From the NCBI GenBank assembly GCA_966250325.1, contig CBINGY010000010.1, positions 31,486 through 95,485 of the forward strand: a stretch of 64,000 nucleotides of DNA. Direction: 5' to 3'. The notes beneath the pieces are model-generated. The model made no database searches, was not told the DNA's origin, and saw only the letters and a program-made list of their open reading frames with translations. Shown piece by piece: positions 8,809 through 16,539 of the stretch. The position numbers and the translations under genes are program-made. How positions within the stretch are numbered: position 1 is the first letter of the stretch; every line of letters starts with the position of its first letter. This DNA comes from Jiulongibacter sp966250325. Lineage in GTDB: Bacteria; Bacteroidota; Bacteroidia; Cytophagales; Spirosomataceae.

Positions 8809-8855
8809 ACTCATCGGACGACTAACTTCGTCCGCAAACGAGTCGTCCGATGAGT
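8809..8855. repeat. 47-nt palindromic repeat, copy A
   Basis: Perfect 15-bp arms ACTCATCGGACGACT (8809-8823) and AGTCGTCCGATGAGT (8841-8855) surround a 17-nt loop. The loop holds a second TCGTCCG that could pair with the left arm instead, so two mutually exclusive folds exist. It is the best conserved of four copies. Confidence 0.85.
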
Positions 8856-8972
8856 ATACGGAATCCGAAAACCTGCCAGGTTTCGTTCAAAGGATTATTT
8901 TTCTGTTTCTGTAGATTTTGGAAAATAAGCAGGAAAAAATGACATCACGATGTAATAATTTCATGCTTAATG

Positions 8973-9019
8973 ACTCATCGGACGACTAGCTTCGTCCGCA
9001 AACGAGTTGTCCGATGAGT
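8973..9019. repeat. 47-nt palindromic repeat, copy B
   Basis: Differs from copy A at two positions. One is in the loop; the other turns a G-C pair into a G-T wobble in the stem (right arm AGTTGTCC), so the fold is kept. Confidence 0.85.
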
Positions 9020-9198
9020 AAACGAACAATTCCCCAACTCCAATTCCCTCATATGCCCAAAAGTCTCTGCTAAACCACAGACCCGCCAGGTTTCACTCAA
9101 TTTAAAGTACTAACTTAAATCTTTGCGATTTCTCCAAACAAACAGGAAAAATGGACATGCCAATGTCAATTTTTCATGCTTAATACTAAATACCTCTT

Positions 9199-9245
9199 AC
9201 TCATCAGACGACAAACCTCGTCGGTAAAGAAGTGGTCCGATGAGT
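9199..9245. repeat. 47-nt palindromic repeat, copy C (degenerate)
   Basis: Same length and outer arms (ACTCATC/GATGAGT), but with several mismatches inside the stem and loop, so it appears to be decaying. Confidence 0.7.
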
Positions 9246-9413
9246 AAAAACCCTTGATAGGCTTCCGAATACTAATTGCTCTATCTGGTATAGGATTGTC
9301 ATTACTCCACTTCACGGCTTTTTTTCAGCAAATTCAAACTTTAGTGTGTGTAATTTCAAAATATAACAATGTGCAAATTCAAAATTATAGGCGTATATTT
9401 TAAAAATTAACGT

Positions 9414-9421
9414 TACCTTTG
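9414..9421 (+). promoter_or_regulatory. Promoter -7 element for the DUF4143 ATPase gene
   Basis: TACCTTTG matches the TAnnTTTG consensus and ends 19 nt before the ATG at 9441. The 60 nt upstream are very AT-rich, and no good TTG at the usual distance was found. Confidence 0.55.
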
Positions 9422-9440
9422 AATTAGTTAATATTTAGAA

Positions 9441-10622
9441 ATGAATATTTTAAGGAGTATAAAGGTTGAGATGGATGTCTTTAAAGATAAGTACCCCATT
9501 TTGGCACTTACTGGTCCCAGACAATCTGGTAAAACTACTTTTCTAAAATCTCAGTTTTCAGATTATCACTATGTAAATCTGGAGAATATTGATAATCGGA
9601 GGTTTGCAAGTGAGGACCCCAAAGGGTTTCTCAAACTTTATGATAAATACGTGGTTTTTGACGAAGTGCAGCGTGTTCCTCAGCTATTTTCATATTTACA
9701 AACCAAAGTAGATGAAGACCGCATCATGGGTCAGTATATTATATCTGGCTCTCAAAATTTTCGTTTGATGCAGAGTATTACACAAAGTTTGGCCGGCAGA
9801 GTTGCTCTTTTTAAACTCCTGCCCTTTGATATTCATGAGATGAAGAAGGCTGGCTGGCTAAGTGACGATTATGCTGTAAATCTTCATAAGGGATTTTATC
9901 CTGCACTTTATGATAGGGAAATTCCTAGCAAAGCTTTTTACTCCAATTATATCCAAACTTATGTGGAGCGAGATCTTTCTGAATTAATTCAAGTGAGGGA
10001 CCTTCGACAATTCAGGAATTTTATTTCCCTCTGTGCTGCCAGAGCGGGACAATTACTAAATCTTAATTCTTTAGCTAACGAATGTGGAATTACACAGCCA
10101 ACCGCAAAAGCCTGGCTATCGGTTTTAGAAACCAGCTATATTGTTTACCTCCTACAGCCCTATCACGCAAATTTCAACAAACGCATTACGAAAAGTCCCA
10201 AATTATATTTTTATGATACAGGTTTACTGTCCTTTCTATTGAAGATAAATGAAGCTGACGAAATAAAAACGAGTCCTTTAAAAGGAAGCATGTTTGAAAA
10301 CTTTGTCATTAACGAGTTCCTGAAGCAGAATTTCCATAGTAACCTTCTGAGAGATTTTTGGTTTTGGCGTGATGCCGTTGGTCATGAAGTAGATTTGATT
10401 TGGCAAGATTCCAGACTGCTTAATCTGGTAGAAATAAAGTCTTCTGAAACTATCGTTCCAGAAATGTTCAACGGTTTAGAATATTTTCAGAAACTAAAGC
10501 CCGAATTAATTGCAAGCAAAACCCTGATACATTCAGGTCTTTTTGACCAAAAACGTACAGCGGGAGATGTTAAGAGCTGGAAAACTTTTCAGACCTCAGC
10601 GAGAATTTCGGAAATGCAATAA
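9441..10622 (+). CDS. AAA-type ATPase with DUF4143 domain
   Basis: A 393-residue protein of the AAA_14/DUF4143 family. Walker A is GPRQSGKTT (25-33), Walker B is VVFDEVQR near 72-79, and sensor-like ISGSQNFRLM follows. The C-terminal DUF4143 region carries YFYDTGLLSFLL and the VDLIWQ...LVEIKSS motif of a PD-(D/E)xK-like nuclease fold. Members are frequent, multicopy accessory genes in Bacteroidota and archaea, and their role is unknown. The gene and its leader are more AT-rich than its neighbours, it stands alone, and hairpin repeats flank it on both sides, suggesting that it arrived as an accessory unit. Confidence 0.88.
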   Translation: MNILRSIKVEMDVFKDKYPILALTGPRQSGKTTFLKSQFSDYHYVNLENIDNRRFASEDPKGFLKLYDKYVVFDEVQRVPQLFSYLQTKVDEDRIMGQYIISGSQNFRLMQSITQSLAGRVALFKLLPFDIHEMKKAGWLSDDYAVNLHKGFYPALYDREIPSKAFYSNYIQTYVERDLSELIQVRDLRQFRNFISLCAARAGQLLNLNSLANECGITQPTAKAWLSVLETSYIVYLLQPYHANFNKRITKSPKLYFYDTGLLSFLLKINEADEIKTSPLKGSMFENFVINEFLKQNFHSNLLRDFWFWRDAVGHEVDLIWQDSRLLNLVEIKSSETIVPEMFNGLEYFQKLKPELIASKTLIHSGLFDQKRTAGDVKSWKTFQTSARISEMQ

Positions 10623-10625
10623 ATG

Positions 10626-10672
10626 ATTCATCGGATGACCCTTTTGTCGATTCAGCCAAGTCATCCGATAAG
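10626..10672. repeat. 47-nt palindromic repeat, copy D (downstream of the ATPase)
   Basis: It begins 3 nt after the ATPase stop. Arms ATCGGATGAC (10630-10639) and GTCATCCGAT (10660-10669) match copies A-C in position and total length. Relative to copy A, a C-to-T change in the left arm is matched by a G-to-A change in the right arm, a compensatory pair that preserves the stem. Confidence 0.7.
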
Positions 10673-10676
10673 CAAC

Positions 10677-10705
10677 AAAAAAACCACCCGGGTCTCTCCG
10701 GGTGG
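10677..10705 (-). terminator. Intrinsic terminator of the ABC-F gene
   Basis: An 8-bp perfect stem (CCACCCGG/CCGGGTGG, 10684-10691 and 10698-10705) with a 6-nt loop is followed, on the minus strand, by a run of seven or more T. It lies about 30 nt past the ABC-F stop. Confidence 0.85.
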
Positions 10706-10734
10706 CTTCTACAGCTAGTTTGTCTTAAACTTTT

Positions 10735-12357
10735 TTATTCACCAAAAAGCTCTTTACGCTGAATTCTTACTTTTTCATCGGTAAGGAATTCATCAAAGCT
10801 CATCAGTTTATCCAGACAGCCATTTGGTGTCAGCTGAATGATGCGGTTAGCCACGGTGTTTGTCAACTGGTGGTCATGGCAGGTGAAAAGAATATTGCTG
10901 TCGTACTCTTCCATGCCTTTGTTCAGGGCCTGTATAGATTCCAGATCCAGGTGGTTGGTTGGTTCGTCAAAAAGAAGCACATTGGAATTGGAGAGCATCA
11001 TTTTTGAGAACATACAACGCTGCTTTTCTCCTCCGGAAAGTACCGTGCATTTTTTCAGTGCCTCCTCACCGCTGAAAAGCATTCTTCCAAGGAAACTGCG
11101 TACGAAAGTCTCGTCTTTGTCTTCTGAATATTGTCTGAGCCAGTCTACCAGGTTAAGATTGGAATCTTTGAAATATTCGGTGTTGTCATTAGGAAGGTAG
11201 TCTTTGGTAATGGTAACTCCCCATTTAAATTGTCCCTCTGTCGCCTTTTTCTTTCCCATCAATACATCAAAAAGGGCAGAAACCGCCAATCCGTCTTTGC
11301 TCAGGAATGCGATCTTATCCTTCTTCATAACCTGGAAAGTGAGGTCTTTAAACAGATATTGACCTTCGTCGTTTTTGTAGCTCAGATTTTCAACCATCAG
11401 AATCTGATCTCCTACCTCACGCTCAGGTTTAAAACCAATGTATGGATATCGTCTGGAGGAAGGCTGAATGGCAGCGATATCCAGTTTGTCGATCATTTTC
11501 TGACGGGCGGTAGCCTGTTTTGATTTGGCCACATTGGCAGAAAATCTGCGAATAAAGTCTTCCAGTTCCTTTTTCTTATCCTCGGCCTTTTTGTTCTGAT
11601 CTGCCCGCTGCCTGGCCGCCAGCTGGCTTGATTCATACCAGAAGGAGTAGTTACCTCCGTATAAGTTGATTTTCTTAAAATCAAGATCGGCTATATACGT
11701 ACATACATTATCCAGGAAATGACGGTCGTGAGAAACTACAATCACCGTGTTCTTGAAATTCATCAGGAAGTTCTCCAGCCAGAGAATCGACTCAATGTCC
11801 AGGTTGTTGGTAGGTTCATCAAGCAGCAGCACATCCGGGTTTCCAAAAAGAGCCTGTGCCAGTAGCACTTTTACCTTCTCAGAGGGGTTCATATCGGCCA
11901 TCAATGTTTGGTGGAATTCTTCCTTCACACCCAGACCCGATAGTAGGGAAGCTGCATCAGACTCTGCTTCCCAGCCATTCATTTCGGCAAACTCAGCCTC
12001 CAGATCAGCTGCCCGGTTTCCATCTTCTTCGGTGAAATCTTCTTTCATGTAGATAGCGTCTTTCTCTTTCATTACCTCCATGAGCCGCTCATTGCCACGC
12101 ATTACCGTTTCCAGAACAGGATACTGGTCAAAGGCATTCTGGTTTTGGTTTAGAACAGACATCCGCTCTCCGGGGTCCATGCTGAATGTACCCGATGTAG
12201 GCTCTATTTCACCCGAGAGGATTTTTACGAAAGTAGATTTACCTGCCCCGTTGGCTCCGATAAGCCCATAAACGTTACCGGGAACAAACTTCAGGTTCAC
12301 GCCATCAAATAGAACTCGCTTGCCAAATTGAAGGGAAATATTAGAAACAGTTAACAT
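10735..12357 (-). CDS. ABC-F family ATP-binding protein
   Basis: A 540-residue protein with two ABC ATPase domains and no membrane segments, typical of ribosome-associated ABC-F proteins. Walker A is GANGAGKST in domain 1; the second domain has a degenerate P-loop (AFLSKDGLAVSA). Both halves have signature-type sequences (NPSEKVKVLLAQ, LSGGEKQRCMF) and Walker B (LLLDEPTNNLD, LLFDEPTNHLD). A basic linker rich in Lys and Arg lies between them. The start MLTVSNISL at 12357 is preferred over an ATG 11 codons upstream because it begins at the usual ABC strand. It resembles the YbiT branch; the assignment to a subfamily is tentative. Confidence 0.9.
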   Translation of the reverse strand: MLTVSNISLQFGKRVLFDGVNLKFVPGNVYGLIGANGAGKSTFVKILSGEIEPTSGTFSMDPGERMSVLNQNQNAFDQYPVLETVMRGNERLMEVMKEKDAIYMKEDFTEEDGNRAADLEAEFAEMNGWEAESDAASLLSGLGVKEEFHQTLMADMNPSEKVKVLLAQALFGNPDVLLLDEPTNNLDIESILWLENFLMNFKNTVIVVSHDRHFLDNVCTYIADLDFKKINLYGGNYSFWYESSQLAARQRADQNKKAEDKKKELEDFIRRFSANVAKSKQATARQKMIDKLDIAAIQPSSRRYPYIGFKPEREVGDQILMVENLSYKNDEGQYLFKDLTFQVMKKDKIAFLSKDGLAVSALFDVLMGKKKATEGQFKWGVTITKDYLPNDNTEYFKDSNLNLVDWLRQYSEDKDETFVRSFLGRMLFSGEEALKKCTVLSGGEKQRCMFSKMMLSNSNVLLFDEPTNHLDLESIQALNKGMEEYDSNILFTCHDHQLTNTVANRIIQLTPNGCLDKLMSFDEFLTDEKVRIQRKELFGE

Positions 12358-12387
12358 AGAATATTTTTTACCGCTGAAAAATGGCTG

Positions 12388-12395
12388 CAAAGATA
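12388..12395 (-). promoter_or_regulatory. Promoter -7 element for the ABC-F gene
   Basis: On the minus strand the sequence reads TATCTTTG, matching TAnnTTTG, and ends 31 nt before the ATG at 12357. This also supports that start over the in-frame ATG at 12390, which would lie inside the promoter. Confidence 0.65.
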
Positions 12396-12519
12396 CTGTT
12401 TTTCAGCCGTAAAGTGAAGGATACCTCAAAGAATGCCAGCCAAAGAAGAGCAGCAACAGCCGCCTTTTGCAGGATCATAATTGGCTTACTCTGTTCGGAC
12501 TCAGGAATTATAGGAGAGC

Positions 12520-13239
12520 TTAGAAATTCTCATCTACCGACGGACAAACCTGATGAAGCGTAAAGTCTTCAAGGTCACCTAGAAAGGCATTGTAATCTAC
12601 GTAACCACGAATGCCCGTAATCTTACCCCGCTCGGTATACTGCCAAAATTTGAGATTGGTATCTTTGATTTTACTGAAGATGTTCAGGCTGTTATAATCT
12701 GCAATCCACAGCGGATATTCCTTGAAATAGCCCTTGATGAATTTGTTATACATGTATGGATTCGTGTAGATGATGGGCTTTATACCATAATGATTTTCTA
12801 CCGTATTCAACCAGATCTTCAGGTTTTTGCGGAATTGGTAGGGCGTTATGGCCTGTGTCTCCTGTTCCACATCAAGCACCGGTGCCAGGTCTCCGTTTTC
12901 CAGTTTTACCTGTCTGATAAAATGCTGGGCCTGGTTACGGGGATTGCCCGCAGAAATGTAGAAATGATAGGCACCTCTTAATAGGCCAGCTTTCTTGCTC
13001 TCTGTCCAGTTTAGCTGATATCTGTGATCTTTAAACGTGCTGCCTTCGGTAGCTTTTATAAAACAAAAACTCACCTTCACAGAAGGGTGTGCGGCCACTT
13101 TTTCCCAGTGTATCTGCTGCTGATGATGAGAAACATCAATGCCATGTACCTGATAATTCTTTAGAATATGGGAATAATTAATCCCTGAAAAAGCCGTGAG
13201 TAAAAGACAAATCACAGCCAGTAAAAACCACCTCATCAA
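12520..13239 (-). CDS. GH25 family lysozyme-like glycoside hydrolase, membrane-anchored or secreted
   Basis: A 239-residue protein with an N-terminal hydrophobic segment (about 3-20) serving as signal or anchor, then a GH25 (Chalaropsis-type muramidase) barrel. Diagnostic blocks are HGIDVSHHQ with the first catalytic Asp, FCFIKATEG, GAYHFYISAGNP, APVLDVEQE with the catalytic Asp-x-Glu, and PLWIADYN. GH25 enzymes cleave the MurNAc-GlcNAc bond of peptidoglycan. The protein has no cell-wall-binding repeats. It is followed by the ABC-F gene on the same strand but 162 nt apart. Confidence 0.9.
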   Translation of the reverse strand: MMRWFLLAVICLLLTAFSGINYSHILKNYQVHGIDVSHHQQQIHWEKVAAHPSVKVSFCFIKATEGSTFKDHRYQLNWTESKKAGLLRGAYHFYISAGNPRNQAQHFIRQVKLENGDLAPVLDVEQETQAITPYQFRKNLKIWLNTVENHYGIKPIIYTNPYMYNKFIKGYFKEYPLWIADYNSLNIFSKIKDTNLKFWQYTERGKITGIRGYVDYNAFLGDLEDFTLHQVCPSVDENF

Positions 13240-13366
13240 TTTTTTTAATGTATTACAGATTCAACCTCTTCTAGTTCTCAAAACACATGCCATTTTCTGT
13301 AGGATAGGGTGGCAGACAGATTTGTTAACGTGGTCGAGTAAGCTCGTATTGTACTTTCACAACGTT

Positions 13367-13374
13367 TAAATTTG
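13367..13374 (+). promoter_or_regulatory. Promoter -7 element for the AraD1-like gene
   Basis: TAAATTTG fits TAnnTTTG and lies 58 nt before the ATG at 13433. A TTG at 13349-13351 is only 15 nt away, shorter than the usual 19-21. Confidence 0.5.
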
Positions 13375-13432
13375 AGCCCGAAGATAAATAGGTAAAGAAG
13401 CCCTTCCGGCTGCACTCAAAAAGAATATTTTT

Positions 13433-14440
13433 ATGCGTTTAGTTCAATTACTTAGTCCCTCAAAAGAGCGTAAAGTGGCCCTGGTAGTGGGCTCAGAACT
13501 TGAAATCCTGGATATTTTTCCATCGGTTTATGATCTGGTTTTCAGTTCTATAAATAATAAGAAGAGCGTGAAAGAGATCGTGGAAGGAAGTCTTTCAGGA
13601 AAAAAGCTCAATTATGATGAGGTCTGGAACGGAAAAGGTGGATGGCAATGGCTGCCTTGTTTTGATCATCCCAGAGATGTGAATAAGTGTATGGTAACCG
13701 GCACCGGACTCACCCACAAGGCAAGTGCCGAAAACAGGGATAAAATGAATGCTGCCGCAAAGGATGGCTCGCAAACTGACAGCATGAAGATGTATTTCAT
13801 GGGTGAAGAGGGAGGCAAACCCGGTAAAGGAAAGGTGGGTGTTCAGCCCGAGTGGTTTTATAAAGGTAACGGTACGGTACTAAAAGGGCACCGGGAAGAT
13901 CTGGAAATACCGGATTATGCTTTGGATGGGGGAGAAGAGCCTGAAATCGCAGGTATTTACGTGATTGATGATCAGAGTACCCCTGTACGAATTGGTTTCG
14001 CCATTGGCAATGAATATTCAGATCATGTGATGGAGAAAATCAATTACCTGTATCTGGCACCGTCAAAAATACGGAGCTGTAGTATTGGCCCTGAGTTAAT
14101 CATTGATGAAGATATCTTTGATGATCTGAGCGGCAGGGTGGTCATTTACCGGGATGAAAAGGTACTCTGGGAAAAGGAAATAAAAACAGGGGAGGCCCAT
14201 ATGGCTCACAGCCTTGAAAATCTGGAATATCATCACTTCAAATACAGTAACCACAGGGTACCCGGGCAGGTGCACATTCATTATTTCGGTACTGGTGCCT
14301 TCAGCTATGGGGCTGGAATAAAACTCAAACAGGGTGATCAGATGTTTATCGATTGGCCAAAAATGGGCAAGGGACTATTGAACGGTGTCAAAGAGGACGA
14401 ACAGGCCTCACAGATGCTACAAGTGACGGTTTTGAAATAA
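13433..14440 (+). CDS. AraD1/GguC-like protein of the fumarylacetoacetate hydrolase family
   Basis: A 335-residue protein. The C-terminal two thirds carry features of the FAH fold: TGTGLTHKASAENRD, PEWFYKGNGTVLKGH, and IGFAIGNEYSDH. Proteins of this type are annotated as AraD1 or GguC and are linked in other bacteria to pentose or sugar-acid breakdown, where FAH enzymes dehydrate 2-keto-3-deoxy sugar acids. No other sugar-acid genes lie nearby, so the substrate is open. The gene is divergent from the GH25 gene and ends 109 nt before the convergent carbamoyltransferase gene. Confidence 0.75.
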   Translation: MRLVQLLSPSKERKVALVVGSELEILDIFPSVYDLVFSSINNKKSVKEIVEGSLSGKKLNYDEVWNGKGGWQWLPCFDHPRDVNKCMVTGTGLTHKASAENRDKMNAAAKDGSQTDSMKMYFMGEEGGKPGKGKVGVQPEWFYKGNGTVLKGHREDLEIPDYALDGGEEPEIAGIYVIDDQSTPVRIGFAIGNEYSDHVMEKINYLYLAPSKIRSCSIGPELIIDEDIFDDLSGRVVIYRDEKVLWEKEIKTGEAHMAHSLENLEYHHFKYSNHRVPGQVHIHYFGTGAFSYGAGIKLKQGDQMFIDWPKMGKGLLNGVKEDEQASQMLQVTVLK

Positions 14441-14549
14441 AGTCACCTGCGATCTGGGTCGCCAATGGCTATTCAAACGAATTACCATAATAAGCGGGCA
14501 GAACAGAGTGAATCTGTTGAAAGAGAATACGTACCTGGGAAAAATAGCT

Positions 14550-15497
14550 CTAAAGTGCTTCCAGAATTTTCTTCAAAGCTGCCTGAACCGACCAAACCCG
14601 GTTTCCGGCTTGCTGGATCACTACCGAGTTCGGTGAGTCAATGACGGCGTCCTCTACAATGAGCCCTCTTCTTACAGGAAGACAATGCATAAATTTGGCA
14701 TTATCGGTCAGTTTCATTTTTTCTTCAGAAACTATCCAATCTTCACTGACCGGTAAAATTTGTCCGTATGACTCATAACTGCTCCAGTTTTTGGCATAAA
14801 TGAAATCTGCCCCTTCAAAAGCTTCTTTCTGATTATGAGTAACTTTTGCATTTCCCACAAATTCTGGAGCCAGATTGTATCCCACCGGATTGGCAATGAC
14901 AAAATCGTAATCAGTAAGATTAAGCCATTCAGAAAAAGAATTCCCTACAGCCTGCGGCAAAGCCTTGATATGTGGAGCCCAGGTCAAAACTACTTTGGGC
15001 CGGGTTTTCGTTTTGAGTTCTTCAATGGTAATCAGGTCTGCCAATGACTGACACGGATGCCGCGTAGCCGATTCCAGATTGATGATGGGCACTCCAGTGA
15101 GTTTTCTAAAGCTTTCCATGACCAATTCTGCATAATCTACCTCGCGATCGATTAGTCCTGGAAAAGAACGAACTCCCACGATATCAGCATATTGTCCTAT
15201 AACAGCAGCCGCTTCTTTTATATGCTCGGCTTTCCCTCCGTTCATCACCACACCCTCTTCAAACTCCAGCTGCCAGCCATCTGAGCCCACATTCATTACC
15301 ATCACATTCATTCCAAGATTCATGGCGGCTTTCTGTGTGCTTAGTCGTGTTCGTAAACTGGAATTAAAGAATAACAAACAGAGCGTTTTGTCTTTGCCTA
15401 GATGTCTGTGGGTCAACGGACTGGCTTTCTGAGCAAGTCCCTCTTCAATCATTTCCTGCACACCCGGTATATCTTCCGGAGAAATAAAATGCTTCAT
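14550..15497 (-). CDS. argF': N-succinylornithine (or N-acetylornithine) carbamoyltransferase
   Basis: A 315-residue transcarbamylase of the acyl-ornithine type, used for arginine synthesis in Bacteroidota. The carbamoyl-phosphate motif appears as FFNSSLRTRLST (44-55), with ATRHPCQSLAD and FMHCLPVRRG later. The position reported to decide the acyl group (Glu92 in the Xanthomonas acetyl enzyme, Pro90 in the Bacteroides fragilis succinyl enzyme) is Ala90 here, in GGKAEHI. A small residue there favours succinylornithine. The ATG at 15497 is chosen because the extra 23 residues from 15566 do not belong to the fold and overlap the upstream gene. Confidence 0.88.
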   Translation of the reverse strand: MKHFISPEDIPGVQEMIEEGLAQKASPLTHRHLGKDKTLCLLFFNSSLRTRLSTQKAAMNLGMNVMVMNVGSDGWQLEFEEGVVMNGGKAEHIKEAAAVIGQYADIVGVRSFPGLIDREVDYAELVMESFRKLTGVPIINLESATRHPCQSLADLITIEELKTKTRPKVVLTWAPHIKALPQAVGNSFSEWLNLTDYDFVIANPVGYNLAPEFVGNAKVTHNQKEAFEGADFIYAKNWSSYESYGQILPVSEDWIVSEEKMKLTDNAKFMHCLPVRRGLIVEDAVIDSPNSVVIQQAGNRVWSVQAALKKILEAL

Positions 15498-15562
15498 CGT
15501 TTGATTCTTTGTGACCCGAAAGTTAGGATTAAGTTCTTGTTTTTTTGAACTACTGACTATTT

Positions 15563-16321
15563 TCACGAAGCCTTACTGAACACATAGAAGCCCAGGTTGG
15601 CATAATCTTTCTCGTTTTTCAGCTTATTTTTTGATTCCTTAAAATAGGCTTTAGGATCAATCCCAAGACTTTCTAATACCGGAGCAAGTTCTTTTTTGGA
15701 ATTAATAGGCCATAGTTTGCTACCATCCCAAAGATGAAAATGATTCTTTTTTGAAATAGAAGTTTCTTTTTCACCGGCATCAAGTGCCGCATTATACGTG
15801 GCTCGCTGTACTTGTAATTCTTTTGACTCCAGAATAAGCATGTTATTTCCCATGGAAATCACTTTAAACAGACCCTTCACATCCTTAACTCCAAATTCTG
15901 CGGGATTGACGAATTGGGCAATGTGTTCCGAATCTTCCTGGAGAAGCACATTGGTTACCCGGTTCATCTCTAATATTTTTACCTGATCTGCCGCTTTAAA
16001 TTCCATACGGTTATACCAAAGGTCAATTCTGACTTCCATTCCCGACAGGCTATCTACCTCTACGGTATTTTCGCCACCTGCTCCTAATGTACGCGAGAGA
16101 AAATAAACCTTACCCAGCTTGAAGTGTTCATCCCAGTAATAATCCATTTTATCCGAGATGGGCAGGCCGGTTAATCCATAAAGAGCTGATCCGTCTCCTA
16201 CTTTGATGTCTGTTCGGCCAATCATGGAGTTATTGTAAAAAGAGAGGGGAACAATCCGCTGTGCTGTGGCAGTAAAGCCGAAGGTCAAAACGCTTGCTAA
16301 AGTTATAATAGCTTTTTTCAT
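15563..16321 (-). CDS. Secreted hypothetical protein
   Basis: A 252-residue protein. A clear signal peptide (MKKAIITLASVLTFGFTATAQ, cleaved after about residue 20) shows export; the in-frame ATG eight codons upstream is ignored because it precedes this signal. The mature part is mixed alpha/beta without cysteines, with charged stretches such as KKNHFHLWDG and a Lys-rich helix near the C-terminus. It is not a family I can name with confidence. It sits 65 nt before the carbamoyltransferase gene, with no evident functional link. Confidence 0.75.
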   Translation of the reverse strand: MKKAIITLASVLTFGFTATAQRIVPLSFYNNSMIGRTDIKVGDGSALYGLTGLPISDKMDYYWDEHFKLGKVYFLSRTLGAGGENTVEVDSLSGMEVRIDLWYNRMEFKAADQVKILEMNRVTNVLLQEDSEHIAQFVNPAEFGVKDVKGLFKVISMGNNMLILESKELQVQRATYNAALDAGEKETSISKKNHFHLWDGSKLWPINSKKELAPVLESLGIDPKAYFKESKNKLKNEKDYANLGFYVFSKAS

Positions 16322-16522
16322 GTTGATAAGTTGCAGTATATGCATTAGTTAAAAAATGGGAGACAAATTTCGCAAAATCCGCCCGGAATTGGTAATGTAG
16401 TAGGGTAACTAATCGTCATAAGTCAATTTTTTCAGGATTCCTGACTACTTCACAACGAATAAATAGAGGAATACTGAATGAAAATAGAAAAATATTGTAG
16501 ATTCGTGCCGTAGAAAATTTAA

Positions 16523-16538
16523 TTTAGGTTTATCTAAA
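16523..16538 (+). promoter_or_regulatory. Candidate DtxR/MntR-type metal-regulator operator
   Basis: TTTAGGTTTATCTAAA is an interrupted palindrome with one mismatch from TTTAGGnnnnCCTAAA, the type of half-site bound by DtxR/IdeR/MntR repressors. It ends one base before the ATG of the ZIP transporter, so a bound repressor, or an RNA hairpin formed there, would block expression. The match is by eye and no regulator gene is in the window. Confidence 0.35.
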
Positions 16539-16539
16539 A

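Larger units (their letters stand above)
8795..9440. repeat. Non-coding repeat island upstream of the DUF4143 ATPase
   Basis: No convincing gene was found in these 646 nt. Three 47-nt palindromic elements occur at 8809, 8973 and 9199. Between them two further blocks are repeated: a CCAGGTTTC-containing block (about 8871 and 9082) and a block beginning AGGAAAAA and ending TTTCATGCTTAA (about 8931-8971 and 9142-9183). The region looks like two diverged copies of one repeat unit of 160-230 nt plus a third hairpin. Confidence 0.75.
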
